DNA of 64,000 nt from Aliidiomarina sp. B3213 (GTDB lineage: Bacteria > Pseudomonadota > Gammaproteobacteria > Enterobacterales > Alteromonadaceae), in the NCBI RefSeq assembly GCF_003290085.1, contig NZ_QMKJ01000001.1, forward strand, positions 992,001 through 1,056,000, in the 5' to 3' direction. Both the position numbers and the translations under genes were made by a program. The number at the start of each line of letters is the position of its first letter. Position 1 is the stretch's first letter. This document shows, in pieces, positions 28,621 through 40,082 of this stretch. The notes beneath the pieces were generated by a model, which was not told where the DNA came from, ran no database searches, and worked only from the letters and a program-made list of their open reading frames with translations.

Positions 28621-28654
28621 TAAGAAAACAAAATGGGAAATTATTGGTTTAAGC

Positions 28655-29350
28655 ATGTATTGGTTTAATAAAAAACACCTAGAAGACTTGCCAGATCGGT
28701 TTCGCGCTCGCCTAATTAATGGCCTTTCCGGATACAAAAGCGCAAACTTAATTGGAACCTGTGATGCGAAGCATCAACCAAATTTAGCTATCGTGAGCTC
28801 GGTAGTTCACCTTGGAGCTAATCCAGCACTCATGGGAATGGTGACAAGGCCAACGACAGTGCGACGCGACACGGTAAATAACATCAAAGAGCAACATCAG
28901 TTCACCATAAATATGGTTGCAGAATCTATGGTGGAAAAAGCCCATCAAACGTCAGCAAAATATGAAGAGCAGGTTTCTGAGTTCTCAGAGGTTGGGCTAA
29001 GTGTTGAATGGATAGACGACTTTCAAGCGCCTTGCGTATCTGAGTCCCCGATAAGTATTGGACTAGACTTAAAGGAGATTTTACCCATTGAACTCAACGG
29101 AACCGAATTCATCATTGGGCAAATTAAATGGGTGCGTATTCGTGAAGATGTTTTACAACCGGACGGAAGCCTTGAACTAAGTCAGATTAGAGCAGCTGCA
29201 GTAACTGGCTTAGACTGCTATCACGTTCCCTCAAAAGGACAGCGTTATCATTATGCGGTTCCAGAGCATAGAGCCCGAGAGTTGCCAACTCAGGGTAATA
29301 ACGACATACATCCCCCTGTTAATCTGAAAAAGTTTTGGGCTAAGCCGTGA
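28655..29350 (+). CDS. Flavin reductase-like FMN-binding split-barrel protein
   Basis: This 231-residue protein shows the flavin-reductase-like split barrel (SGYKSANLIGTCDAKHQPNLAIVSSVVHLGANPALMG, RRDTVNNIKEQHQFTINMV, and a C-terminal RYHYAVPEHRAREL). It resembles uncharacterised flavoproteins rather than a two-component monooxygenase reductase. Its stop overlaps the next gene (GTGA). Sitting inside the photolyase operon, it may supply or reduce flavin for those enzymes; that is inference. Confidence 0.8.
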   Translation: MYWFNKKHLEDLPDRFRARLINGLSGYKSANLIGTCDAKHQPNLAIVSSVVHLGANPALMGMVTRPTTVRRDTVNNIKEQHQFTINMVAESMVEKAHQTSAKYEEQVSEFSEVGLSVEWIDDFQAPCVSESPISIGLDLKEILPIELNGTEFIIGQIKWVRIREDVLQPDGSLELSQIRAAAVTGLDCYHVPSKGQRYHYAVPEHRARELPTQGNNDIHPPVNLKKFWAKP

Positions 29351-30918
29351 GCCTGTTTCATCAAGTCAACGAGATTAGCCGAGACTACCCCAAGGTTAGA
29401 CTTATTTTAGGAGACCAACTCAACGCCTCGCATAGTTGGTTTCGCGGCCACACTCATGAAACTGACGACAGAACTCTGTTCGTCATCATGGAAATGAAGC
29501 AAGAGCTTACTTATGTGAAACACCACATTCAAAAGGTTGTGGGCTTCTTTGCTGCAATGCGTAACTTTGCTCAAGCTATCAGCAAAAAACATGACGTTTT
29601 GTATCTCAAGCTAGACAGTTCAGATAACCAGCAAGATTTATGTAAAAACCTTCAACAGGTCTGTTCGACCGTGAAAGCTAAATCGCTGGAGTACCAAGAG
29701 CCTGACGAGTACCGGCTCGATACCCAATTGAAAAACATCGACTGGATTACCACGCAAGTTTATTCGAGTGAACACTTCTACACCGAACGAGACGATCTGA
29801 AGAAATATTTCCCAGATGCCGAACATTTATTGATGGAAAAGTATTACCGCCAAGCCCGAAAGGAAACGGGATATTTAATGAACGGCAATAAGCCTTTAGG
29901 CGGAAAGTGGAATTACGATTCCGAAAATAGAAATAAGATTCCGAAAAAACATGAGATTCACTCTCCTTTGATGTTTTCTCACGATGTTTCCGACCTTGTA
30001 GACTTGCTGAATTCGCAAAGCATCGAAACATTCGGAGAAGTAGACAGCAAACACTTTTTGTGGCCCATAAGCCGCAAACAAGCCATTGACCTTATGGACT
30101 ACTTTTTCGACCACCTATTTCAGCACTTCGGTGAGTTCCAAGATGCGCTAACAGACAGGGGCTGGAGCCTATATCATTCACGCATCTCGTTTGCCCTGAA
30201 TACCAAAATGGTTAGCCCTAAATATGTTGTCGAAAGAGCTATTCAAGCCTATGAACACTCGCCTGAGAGTATAAGTTTGCCTCAAGTCGAAGGTTTCGTT
30301 CGACAAATACTAGGGTGGCGCGAGTATGTTCGAATGATTTATTGGCGCTTCATGCCCGAGTACGCGAACCGAAACGAATTAAATCATACGCGAGATCTGC
30401 CGAGTTTCTATTGGAGTGGAAAAACCAATATGCGCTGCGTTTCTCATGCGGTTTCCCAATCATTAAAGTACGCCTATGCCCACCATATTCAACGTCTGAT
30501 GGTGACCGGGAACTTTGCCCTGCTCGCAGGAATCGACCCGCAACAAGTAGATGACTGGTACCTAGGGATTTACATCGACGCTATTGAGTGGGTTGAGCTT
30601 CCAAATACCCGCGGAATGAGCCAGTTTGCTGACGGGGGTGTGCTAGCCACAAAGCCCTACGTGAGTGGCGGAAACTACATCAAGAAAATGGGTGACCACT
30701 GCACTAAATGCACATACGACGTGAGTAAAAAGTATGGAGATAATAGCTGCCCATTCAATAGCTTGTATTGGCACTTTATAGATAAGCATGAAGACAAGTT
30801 CCGCAATAACCACCGTATGCGCATGATGTACGCGCAATGGGACAAGCGCACTGAGCAGGAACGGCAGGATATTTTACAGCAAGCCGAACATTACCTTGAG
30901 CATATCGAGGACTTATAA
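29347..30918 (+). CDS. Prokaryotic (6-4) photolyase with iron-sulfur cluster (FeS-BCP/PhrB type)
   Basis: This 523-residue protein starts at a GTG overlapping the previous stop. It has the FeS-BCP N-terminus (PKVRLILGDQLNASHSWF) and C-terminal domain with four Cys at 364, 452, 455 and 468 (MRCVSH, HCTKC, SCPF). The 88-3-13 spacing equals that I recall for Agrobacterium PhrB, in which they hold a 4Fe-4S cluster. It also has GWREYVRMIYW and ALLAGIDPQQVDDWYLGIYIDAIEWVELPNT, typical of this class. The expected role is light-driven repair of (6-4) photoproducts. It is followed by the DASH gene with stop and start sharing one base (TAATG). Confidence 0.92.
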   Translation: MSLFHQVNEISRDYPKVRLILGDQLNASHSWFRGHTHETDDRTLFVIMEMKQELTYVKHHIQKVVGFFAAMRNFAQAISKKHDVLYLKLDSSDNQQDLCKNLQQVCSTVKAKSLEYQEPDEYRLDTQLKNIDWITTQVYSSEHFYTERDDLKKYFPDAEHLLMEKYYRQARKETGYLMNGNKPLGGKWNYDSENRNKIPKKHEIHSPLMFSHDVSDLVDLLNSQSIETFGEVDSKHFLWPISRKQAIDLMDYFFDHLFQHFGEFQDALTDRGWSLYHSRISFALNTKMVSPKYVVERAIQAYEHSPESISLPQVEGFVRQILGWREYVRMIYWRFMPEYANRNELNHTRDLPSFYWSGKTNMRCVSHAVSQSLKYAYAHHIQRLMVTGNFALLAGIDPQQVDDWYLGIYIDAIEWVELPNTRGMSQFADGGVLATKPYVSGGNYIKKMGDHCTKCTYDVSKKYGDNSCPFNSLYWHFIDKHEDKFRNNHRMRMMYAQWDKRTEQERQDILQQAEHYLEHIEDL

Positions 30919-32135
30919 TGAAAACACATATTGTATGGCTACGCAGAGAATTACGTGAGAACCACCCCGCATTTCAAAACATTCCTTCGACAGCTCGAGT
31001 GGTCGCTGTTTATGTTTGGGAAGATAGAGAGAAAGCCAGCTGGCTAGGCATTCAACGTTTTGGTTCGCACAAAGAAAAATTCATTACCGAAAGTTTGAAT
31101 GAGCTCCAACAAACTTTGGCTAAACAAAATATTGAACTGCTCATCACATCCGGTAATACCATTAAATCGTTATTGGCAATTGTAGAAAGATACAAAGCCG
31201 AGCATATACACTGGAGCACTCTGCCCGCTTACGAAGAAAAGCGAGACGAACACGAGCTTAAGCAGAAGTTACAAAAGATTCCAGCCCAAACCCACATCTA
31301 TGAAACCTATACCCTTTGGTCAGCAAAGCAGGTTTGTGAACGTATTAATAAGCCACTTCGCTCTTTTAGCCAGTTTAGAAAACGCTTTGAGCCTCTACTG
31401 GAGGAGTCGTTCCCCGCAGAGCCATTACAGAGCGTTACAGATAAATACACCACCACAGAAAATATTCAGTTTAATGGCGGCCGCAGCCATGCATTAAATC
31501 ATTTAAGTGCTTACTTACAACAAAATGGACCAGTTCGACATTATAAATCCACGCGTAACGGTATGTTGGGTATGTCTTATTCCAGCAAGCTCTCTCCTTG
31601 GCTAGCTTGGGGCAATTTAGGGCCTGAAGAAGCATTGAGAGCTGTACATCAACACGAAACAGAGTTTGGCAAGAACGAAAGTACGCATTGGCTGAAAATA
31701 GAATTACTTTGGCGGGAATTTTTTCAACATTTAGCAGTACAAGCAGGGCCAGAGCTTTTTTATGATGGTTCACCACAAATTGACTACGAGCCCATAGTTA
31801 AAGGAAGTTTTGCGGAGTGGGTAAAGGGTGAAACTAACAACGACTTCGTAAATGCCAACATGAAAGAGTTGAATGCCACTGGATTTATGAGCAACAGAGG
31901 AAGGCAGAATGTGGCGTCAGCACTCATTTACGACCTTGGAGAAGATTGGCGCAAGGGTGCTTGTTACTTTGAACAACAGCTTATTGATTACGACCCTGCG
32001 AGCAACTACGGAAATTGGCAATATATAGCAGGTTTACGGGCTAACTCTCGCGGAGGGAGTTGGTTTAACGTAAATAAACAAGCTCAAATGTACGACAGCG
32101 ACGGCAGCTACCGTCGCCATTGGCTTTCTTTGTAG
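30918..32135 (+). CDS. DASH-family cryptochrome
   Basis: This 405-residue protein has the photolyase N-terminal domain (THIVWLRRELRENHPAF) and the FAD domain with MLGMSYSSKLSPWLAWGNLGPEEALRA, IELLWREFFQHLAV and the DASH-specific GFMSNRGRQNVASALIYDLGEDWR...YDPASNYGNWQYIAG. DASH proteins repair CPD lesions in single-stranded DNA and may also signal. The length is slightly shorter than usual. It is the last gene of the light-repair operon and ends 1 nt from the convergent gdhA. Confidence 0.93.
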   Translation: MKTHIVWLRRELRENHPAFQNIPSTARVVAVYVWEDREKASWLGIQRFGSHKEKFITESLNELQQTLAKQNIELLITSGNTIKSLLAIVERYKAEHIHWSTLPAYEEKRDEHELKQKLQKIPAQTHIYETYTLWSAKQVCERINKPLRSFSQFRKRFEPLLEESFPAEPLQSVTDKYTTTENIQFNGGRSHALNHLSAYLQQNGPVRHYKSTRNGMLGMSYSSKLSPWLAWGNLGPEEALRAVHQHETEFGKNESTHWLKIELLWREFFQHLAVQAGPELFYDGSPQIDYEPIVKGSFAEWVKGETNNDFVNANMKELNATGFMSNRGRQNVASALIYDLGEDWRKGACYFEQQLIDYDPASNYGNWQYIAGLRANSRGGSWFNVNKQAQMYDSDGSYRRHWLSL

Positions 32136-32136
32136 T

Positions 32137-33444
32137 TTACGTGTCGCCATTGAAGTAGTGTTGGTTACCTCTACAGTCCATAGCCGATGTAATACGCTCT
32201 AAACCTTGCATATAGGCAGCCCTGCGCAGGTCGATTGATTCACGTTCAGCCAAATCAAAACAAAGCTTAGATTCGCGTTCTAGCAACTCTTTCATGCGCT
32301 TGTTCACACGATCTGCACTCCAGTAGTCACCTATTCGGTTCTGCACCCACTCATAGTAACTCACTACCACGCCGCCTGTATTCGCTAATACGTCAGGAAT
32401 AACGGTTATGTCTCGCTCGTTTAGTAATTCGTCTGCTTTACTAGTCACTGGTCCATTCGCTATTTCCAGCACAATGTCAGCATTTACGTCTTTGGCATTA
32501 TGTTTAGTAATTTGATTTTCTAGCGCAGCTAAAGCTAAAACATCCACGTCTAGTGTTAATAACTCGTCATTCGACAAGTGCTCGACATTCTCTTCATCGT
32601 CTACAGACGACTCAGAGTAAACAATTCCTTTGAGCTCTCGAGTTTCGTTTTTGTGCTTGTATATAGCCTCTACGTCTAAGCCTTCTTTAGAGTAAACAGC
32701 ACCTTTAGAGTCAGATACCGCCACAACTTTAAAGCCTAGGTCGAGAGCTGCTTTTGCAAAATAGTACCCCGCGTTACCAAAGCCCTGAACAGCAACGGTC
32801 ATGTCTTTGGGATCTTTATCTTCCCGCTCTACCCATAGCCTTAAGATTTCTAATGCGCCTTCCCCGGTTGCCTCGACACGTCCCGCAGAGCCTCCTAACC
32901 CTAGAGGCTTACCCGTAATAACCGCAGGGTGTTGACCACGAGCGATATTAAAGTACTCATCTGCCATCCACCCCATTACGGTAGCGTTAGTGTTCACGTC
33001 TGGTGCGGGAATATCAGTGTCGGGGCCTATCGCATCAAACATTGCACGAATATAGCCACGGGAAAGTCGCTCTAGCTCCATTCGAGAGAGCTTTTTGGGG
33101 TCTACGCATACGCCGCCTTTAGCGCCGCCAAAAGGAATGTCGACCACAGCACACTTGATAGCCATCCAAAAACTTAATGCCGTAACCTCACCTTCGTCCA
33201 CATTAGGGTGAAAGCGTATGCCGCCTTTGCCAGGGCCACGAGTTAGGTCGTATTGAACGCGCCAGCCTTGAAATACCTTAAGACTGCCGTCGTCCATACG
33301 CACTGGAATAGAGGCTTGAATAATTCTTTCGGGTTGAGCGAGCCGCTGCTGTGCATCATCTGATATTTCTAACCGCTTGAAAATCTCTTCGAGTCTTCCT
33401 TGCGCGTCTTCTAATACTTCAGGCACTTCTTGCGATTCGCTCAT
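32137..33444 (-). CDS. Glu/Leu/Phe/Val-family dehydrogenase (probable glutamate dehydrogenase)
   Basis: This 435-residue enzyme has the substrate domain with GWRVQYDLTRGPGKGGIRFHP and the catalytic Lys region FGGAKGGVCVDP, the Asp in DIPAPDVNTN, and a Rossmann domain with VAVQGFGNAG. The pattern is that of NAD(P)-dependent glutamate dehydrogenases of about 420-440 residues. It lies 37 nt after fadH on the same strand and may be co-transcribed. The cofactor cannot be fixed by reading alone. Confidence 0.88.
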   Translation of the reverse strand: MSESQEVPEVLEDAQGRLEEIFKRLEISDDAQQRLAQPERIIQASIPVRMDDGSLKVFQGWRVQYDLTRGPGKGGIRFHPNVDEGEVTALSFWMAIKCAVVDIPFGGAKGGVCVDPKKLSRMELERLSRGYIRAMFDAIGPDTDIPAPDVNTNATVMGWMADEYFNIARGQHPAVITGKPLGLGGSAGRVEATGEGALEILRLWVEREDKDPKDMTVAVQGFGNAGYYFAKAALDLGFKVVAVSDSKGAVYSKEGLDVEAIYKHKNETRELKGIVYSESSVDDEENVEHLSNDELLTLDVDVLALAALENQITKHNAKDVNADIVLEIANGPVTSKADELLNERDITVIPDVLANTGGVVVSYYEWVQNRIGDYWSADRVNKRMKELLERESKLCFDLAERESIDLRRAAYMQGLERITSAMDCRGNQHYFNGDT

Positions 33445-33481
33445 AGTTATCTCCAGTATTAAGTTTCAAATGCTTTTACGT

Positions 33482-35534
<2,053 letters not shown>

Positions 35535-35663
35535 GTCAACACTTTATCCACTCTATCAAGTGGGGGCAAGTAAACTGACACGAGAAGTTGCCTAAAAGGT
35601 GGAAGGTCTGGGCAACTTCATATAAGTTAAGGTCTTACTTTTTAACGCTTGGATATGTTCATT

Positions 35664-36146
35664 ATGACGCATTGGCAAAGGTTTGGAGTTCGGATTTTTG
35701 CTCTTCTTGTCGCACTCGTGGTTTCAACCTTGGTGGGCTCTGTTATTCAGACACAGCTCAACTTGCATGCAATAAGTGAAATAGGACCTGCCATAGAGCT
35801 TAGCCAGCGCATTAATACGACATTACATGACCTGATCTTCTTTGCACCTTTATTTGCTGTGGTTATGGCGGTTACCCTTATTATTGCTATACCTATCGCT
35901 CACTTCGTTTCTACATTCCAGAAACGACAATTTACCGCGTGGTGTATTGTCGCAGGAGGCGTTGGCTTATATGTGGCATTTCAACTCATTAATGCATTTA
36001 CGCCGCCACCCACGTTAATAGCGGCAACTAGAGGCTCTCTCGGAACCTTGCTTATGATTCTAAGCGGTTGCTTGGCAGGGTATCTCTACGCCCGCCTTAC
36101 TCGCTCTCTTCGCAAAGTTAACCCACTCAAAGGTTTAGTGAAATGA
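35664..36146 (+). CDS. Four-helix membrane protein of unknown function
   Basis: This 160-residue protein has four hydrophobic segments (FALLVALVVSTLVGSVI, FAPLFAVVMAVTLIIAIPIAHFV, WCIVAGGVGLYVAFQLI, LLMILSGCLAGYLYARL). I recognise no named domain. In-frame TTG (35649) and ATG (35655) lie upstream, but the ATG at 35664 has a GGA at workable spacing. The stop overlaps the PQQ sugar dehydrogenase start (ATGA), so they are translated together. Confidence 0.7.
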   Translation: MTHWQRFGVRIFALLVALVVSTLVGSVIQTQLNLHAISEIGPAIELSQRINTTLHDLIFFAPLFAVVMAVTLIIAIPIAHFVSTFQKRQFTAWCIVAGGVGLYVAFQLINAFTPPPTLIAATRGSLGTLLMILSGCLAGYLYARLTRSLRKVNPLKGLVK

Positions 36147-37288
36147 AAATAGCGTCTGTTGTCTCTGCTTTTGCGCTCTTATGGTCTGCCTTGGTTCCTG
36201 CTCAAGCTCAGTTACAAGCTACCCATGCAACACCTTTGCTCGAGCAACTTGACTCACCATGGGGTATCTCATTTCTAGATGAGCAAAAGTTCGTGTTTAC
36301 TGAGAGAAGCGGTACTCTAGTTGTTGCCTCGCTTACGCCAGAGAATAATGCCGAAATACTCGCGCGCATTAACGTGTCTAATGTCATTCCTGATATTTTC
36401 GTCAATGCCCAAGCTGGATTGTTCGACGTTCTCAATATAACCAAAAATGAAAGTGAAAACCTGCAACTATTACTTAGCTATGCATGTGGAGTAAGCAGTG
36501 CAAATCAAACCTGTGTGGCAAGGACAGAACTTACGAAAGATTTAGAGCTTGAAAATACCACCGTAATATTTCGAGCAACCCCCACCAAAAAAGGTGCTGC
36601 ACACTTTGGCGGAAGACTGTTGCAACTCCCCGACTCAACCATTTTGGTCACGCTAGGCGACGGCTTTGATTATCGTGAACAAGCGCAAGTAACTACAAAT
36701 TTATTAGGAAGCATCGCTCGGATTGACACTTCTGGGCGAACCCCAAATAACAATCCTTTCATCGGTACAGAAAACGCAGCCCCTAATTTGTTTTCATATG
36801 GTCACCGAAACGTACAAGGTATTGCCTATCACGCCGAATGGAATGCCATTTTGAGCACCGAACATGGACCAAGAGGTGGTGACGAGTTAAACCATATTAG
36901 AGGCGGTCGCAATTATGGTTGGCCCCTCCTAACTAACGGTGTTGATTACACTGGCGCTATGATTACGCCATACCGAGACTTACCCGGTATGGAACCACCA
37001 CTATATGACTGGACACCGTCAATTGCGCCAGCCGGACTTACACTTTTTGAAAATACAGCCCTCATTCCAGCACTCGCGGCGCGGAAGATAACAGCTTTAA
37101 CGCTTAGTCAGCGTGGCCAGCAGATAAGTGTTTTAAATGAATACGACTTAGTCAGTGAGAGCACTGATATTACATGGAACCACAGAGTTAGAGATATAGA
37201 GTTACACCCAACGAAGTCTTCTATCTTAGTTTTAGTTGACGGTACCGACGGGCAAATTATTGAACTTGAAATAACGGACGCACCATGA
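36143..37288 (+). CDS. PQQ-dependent aldose sugar dehydrogenase-like protein
   Basis: This 381-residue secreted protein has a signal peptide (about residues 1-22, ending PAQAQ) and the six-bladed beta-propeller of soluble PQQ sugar dehydrogenases: LDSPWGISFLDEQKFVFTERSG, HFGGRLLQLPDSTILVTLGDG, FSYGHRNVQGIAYH, and EHGPRGGDELNHIRGGRNYGWPL. The expected activity is periplasmic oxidation of aldoses. No PQQ synthesis genes lie here. It overlaps the next gene by 4 nt, the aldehyde dehydrogenase, which might act on related aldehydes. Confidence 0.85.
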   Translation: MKIASVVSAFALLWSALVPAQAQLQATHATPLLEQLDSPWGISFLDEQKFVFTERSGTLVVASLTPENNAEILARINVSNVIPDIFVNAQAGLFDVLNITKNESENLQLLLSYACGVSSANQTCVARTELTKDLELENTTVIFRATPTKKGAAHFGGRLLQLPDSTILVTLGDGFDYREQAQVTTNLLGSIARIDTSGRTPNNNPFIGTENAAPNLFSYGHRNVQGIAYHAEWNAILSTEHGPRGGDELNHIRGGRNYGWPLLTNGVDYTGAMITPYRDLPGMEPPLYDWTPSIAPAGLTLFENTALIPALAARKITALTLSQRGQQISVLNEYDLVSESTDITWNHRVRDIELHPTKSSILVLVDGTDGQIIELEITDAP

Positions 37289-38682
37289 CCATTAACGAAC
37301 AAGATATGCAAGAACACTTTGTTAAACTTCAGTCCACATTTTTAAGCCAAAGAACGCTTTCTCGTGATTGGCGAATTCGCCAACTCGAGCAAATTGAAAA
37401 GCTGCTCAATAATCATGTTGAAGAGTGGAAACAGGTACTATTTGAAGACTTAGGCAAGCAAGCCACTGAAGCTTGGAGCACTGAAATAGGTTATCTACTG
37501 AAAGATATTCGCCATACCAAGCGTCATTTGAAGAAATGGATGAAGCCGAAGAGGGTTTCTAGTCCAATTGCCATTGCCCCTGCTCGCTCGAAGTTACTCC
37601 CTACGCCTAAAGGTACTGTTGCAGTATTCGGCGCTTGGAATTACCCGTTACAATTAACACTAAGCCCTGTTGTTGCAGCCATTGCAGCGGGCAATACCGT
37701 GTGTATTAAGCCCTCCGAAGTGTCTCCTGCAACCAGCCAGTTAATTGTAAAACTATGCAACCGCTACTTAGACTCAGAAGCTATCTGGGCAGTGGAAGGC
37801 GACGCAGCAATCGCAGCTCAGCTCCTCAATTTACCTTTTGACCATATCTTCTTTACGGGAGGCAGTCAGATTGGCAAGAAAGTTATGCACGCCGCAGCGA
37901 ATCATTTGTCTTCGGTCACATTAGAGCTTGGCGGAAAAAGCCCCGTAATCGTCTCCAAACATACCGACCTTGAAGTCACCGCTAGGCGAATTGTTTGGGG
38001 CAAATTTATGAATGCTGGGCAAACCTGTATTGCTCCCGACTATATTCTAGTGGAAAAAAGTGTCCATGAAGCTTTAACGCAAGCCCTCAAAGCTGCCATT
38101 AAAGAGCTTTATGGTGAAAATATTAAGGAGAGCCGAGACTACGGAAGAATTGTTTCCGAGCGTCACCACCAACGTCTTGCGAAGCTACTTTCAGACCCAG
38201 AACTTCAACACGCAAAAATATGGGGCGGAGAACAAGACGCAGAAAGTCGCTATTTTGCGCCAGCAATCATTGACCAATGCCCTGTCGATGCATCAGTCAT
38301 GCAAGAAGAAATATTTGGTCCATTGCTACCCATTATCCCTGTTTCCGACTTCACAGAAGCGCTGGCATTTATTCAAGCCCGCCCTCACCCACTAGCCTGT
38401 TACCTGTTCTCCAGCCTACAAAGCGAACAAAACAGAGTAGAAAAACTAATTCGCTGTGGCTCTCTTTGTATAAACGACACCATGGTCTTTATGCTTAATC
38501 CGAACCTCCCGTTTGGAGGTGTGGGTGAAAGTGGTATGGGGTCCTATCACGGCAAGTATGGGTTCGACACTTTCTCGCACCAAAAACCTGTAGTTACGCG
38601 TAAATTTATCCTGGACATCGACGTTCGTTACCCACCATACACAGAATGGAAGCAAAAGATTCTGAAGAAGCTCTTAGGTTAA
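37285..38682 (+). CDS. Class 3-type aldehyde dehydrogenase (coniferyl aldehyde dehydrogenase-like)
   Basis: This 465-residue NAD(P)-dependent enzyme has the general-base Glu in LELGGKSP, the nucleophile Cys in NAGQTCIAPDY, and PFGGVGESGMGSYHGKYGFDTFSHQKPV near the C-terminus, all typical of class 3 enzymes and of coniferyl aldehyde dehydrogenases. It overlaps the sugar dehydrogenase stop (ATGA). The natural substrate is not identifiable. Confidence 0.88.
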   Translation: MTINEQDMQEHFVKLQSTFLSQRTLSRDWRIRQLEQIEKLLNNHVEEWKQVLFEDLGKQATEAWSTEIGYLLKDIRHTKRHLKKWMKPKRVSSPIAIAPARSKLLPTPKGTVAVFGAWNYPLQLTLSPVVAAIAAGNTVCIKPSEVSPATSQLIVKLCNRYLDSEAIWAVEGDAAIAAQLLNLPFDHIFFTGGSQIGKKVMHAAANHLSSVTLELGGKSPVIVSKHTDLEVTARRIVWGKFMNAGQTCIAPDYILVEKSVHEALTQALKAAIKELYGENIKESRDYGRIVSERHHQRLAKLLSDPELQHAKIWGGEQDAESRYFAPAIIDQCPVDASVMQEEIFGPLLPIIPVSDFTEALAFIQARPHPLACYLFSSLQSEQNRVEKLIRCGSLCINDTMVFMLNPNLPFGGVGESGMGSYHGKYGFDTFSHQKPVVTRKFILDIDVRYPPYTEWKQKILKKLLG

Positions 38683-38772
38683 CTGCGGAAACAAAAGGTT
38701 GAATGCTTAGGGTTCGTCCCCATTTACAGAGCACAAAACAAGAGAAATGAATATAGACCACGAGGCGATGAA

Positions 38773-39627
38773 GTGAACGCGAACAATATTGTAAATTTAA
38801 CAGCTCAAAACGCTAAAGAAGTACTGATTGATCAAGCTGAAGGCAAAGTTGTTTTAATCGACTTTTGGGCAGACTGGTGCGAACCATGCAAACAGCTCCT
38901 TCCTATACTTGAAAAAATTGCTGCCGATTACTCAGACAACTTAATTCTAGCGAAAGTAGACTGTGAAGCAGAACAAGCGCTTGCAGGTCAATTTCAAATA
39001 CGTAACTTGCCAACCCTAATGGTATTTAAAGACGGGCAACCGGTCGACGGTTTGGCAGGCGCACAGCCAGAACAAGCTATCCGTGAAATGTTGAGCAAAC
39101 ACTTGCCTCAACCTGAAGACGACGCTCTGAAAAACGCTAAGGAAGCTTTAGCGAACGACGATGCCGACACCGCGTACACACAAGCAAAGTTAGCTGTAGA
39201 TTTAAATCCAACTAATCATGACGCTGTGCTGGTATTGGCGCATGCTGCGGCGAAAGTAGGCCATACGGAACAGGCAAAAGAATTATTAGCGCAACTTTCC
39301 ATAAGTCACCAAAGTGAACCTGAGTATCAACAAGTGCAGGCCATTATCCAACTTGCGGAAGAGGCTGCCGACAGCCCTGAAATTAGAGCACTAGAGGAGC
39401 AAGTTAAAGCTGCACCAGACGACTTAGCGTTACAGTCGCAACTCTCCGTTCAGTATTTCCAAGTGAAGCGCTACGAAGAAGCCCTAGCAATGGCATTAAC
39501 ACTGTGGAAAGCCGAGCGCAGTAACGACGAATTTAAGAAACACTTATTAGATATGATTAATAATTTACCAGAAGGTGATCCACTCGCCTCAACGTACCGT
39601 AAAAAAGTGTACAGTATGCTTTATTAG
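38773..39627 (+). CDS. cnoX: CnoX/YbbN-like thioredoxin-TPR protein
   Basis: This 284-residue protein has an N-terminal thioredoxin domain (VVLIDFWADWCEPCKQLLPIL, active site CEPC) and a C-terminal TPR-like region (from about residue 115: LKNAKEALANDDADTAYTQAKLAVDLNPTNHDAVLVLA). In E. coli CnoX the first Cys is replaced, so this version keeps a full CxxC and could be redox-active. CnoX is a holdase that works with GroEL and DnaK under oxidative stress. The start is GTG at 38773; no in-frame ATG fits. A terminator follows at 39652. Confidence 0.88.
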   Translation: MNANNIVNLTAQNAKEVLIDQAEGKVVLIDFWADWCEPCKQLLPILEKIAADYSDNLILAKVDCEAEQALAGQFQIRNLPTLMVFKDGQPVDGLAGAQPEQAIREMLSKHLPQPEDDALKNAKEALANDDADTAYTQAKLAVDLNPTNHDAVLVLAHAAAKVGHTEQAKELLAQLSISHQSEPEYQQVQAIIQLAEEAADSPEIRALEEQVKAAPDDLALQSQLSVQYFQVKRYEEALAMALTLWKAERSNDEFKKHLLDMINNLPEGDPLASTYRKKVYSMLY

Positions 39628-39651
39628 CTACTGTTCGCTAGCAACGAGATT

Positions 39652-39684
39652 GAGCCGACATCCCCTTGTCGGCTCCTTTTTTTT
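39652..39684 (+). terminator. Rho-independent terminator after cnoX
   Basis: Stem GAGCCGACA/TGTCGGCTC (39652-39660 and 39667-39675), 6-nt loop, then C and eight Ts. Confidence 0.92.
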
Positions 39685-39710
39685 AAGTTCAACATTTTCT
39701 CGGTTACCTT

Positions 39711-40082
39711 ATGACCGGCAAATATTATCCCTTTCGGAGCAAAACTAAGCGCTCCGGAGACAGAGAAAAAACAGAAGCCCCTCTTGCGTACTTCGAGAAA
39801 GCACTCGCGGCGCTGCAAGCCAACCCAGAGAAAGTCAAAACTCTGAAAGCGAACCTTGCTCACTACGAGAAACAACAATTTCTACCAAAGAGTGCCAAAG
39901 TTGCGCTGAAAAGATATAGTTATCTTTTAGCTCTTACAAACAGTGTCGATGAAATTACCAAGTGGGTTCTTCAAGACAGCTATGAAGGGCAAAGATTCAG
40001 ACAATTTCCATTGATTTTTAAGGGTGTTATCAACGATGAGTTCGAGTCAGGAAGCCAATTACCTACTAAGGATGAGAAATAA
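39711..40082 (+). CDS. Hypothetical 123-residue protein
   Basis: A basic, mostly helical protein (ALAALQANPEKVKTLKANLAHYEKQQFLPKSAKVALKRYSYL) without a recognised domain or signal. The ribosome site is weak. Its 3' end overlaps the DUF4442 gene by about 47 nt in another frame, suggesting translational coupling. The amino-acid composition looks like a real protein, but homologues would need checking. Confidence 0.6.
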   Translation: MTGKYYPFRSKTKRSGDREKTEAPLAYFEKALAALQANPEKVKTLKANLAHYEKQQFLPKSAKVALKRYSYLLALTNSVDEITKWVLQDSYEGQRFRQFPLIFKGVINDEFESGSQLPTKDEK

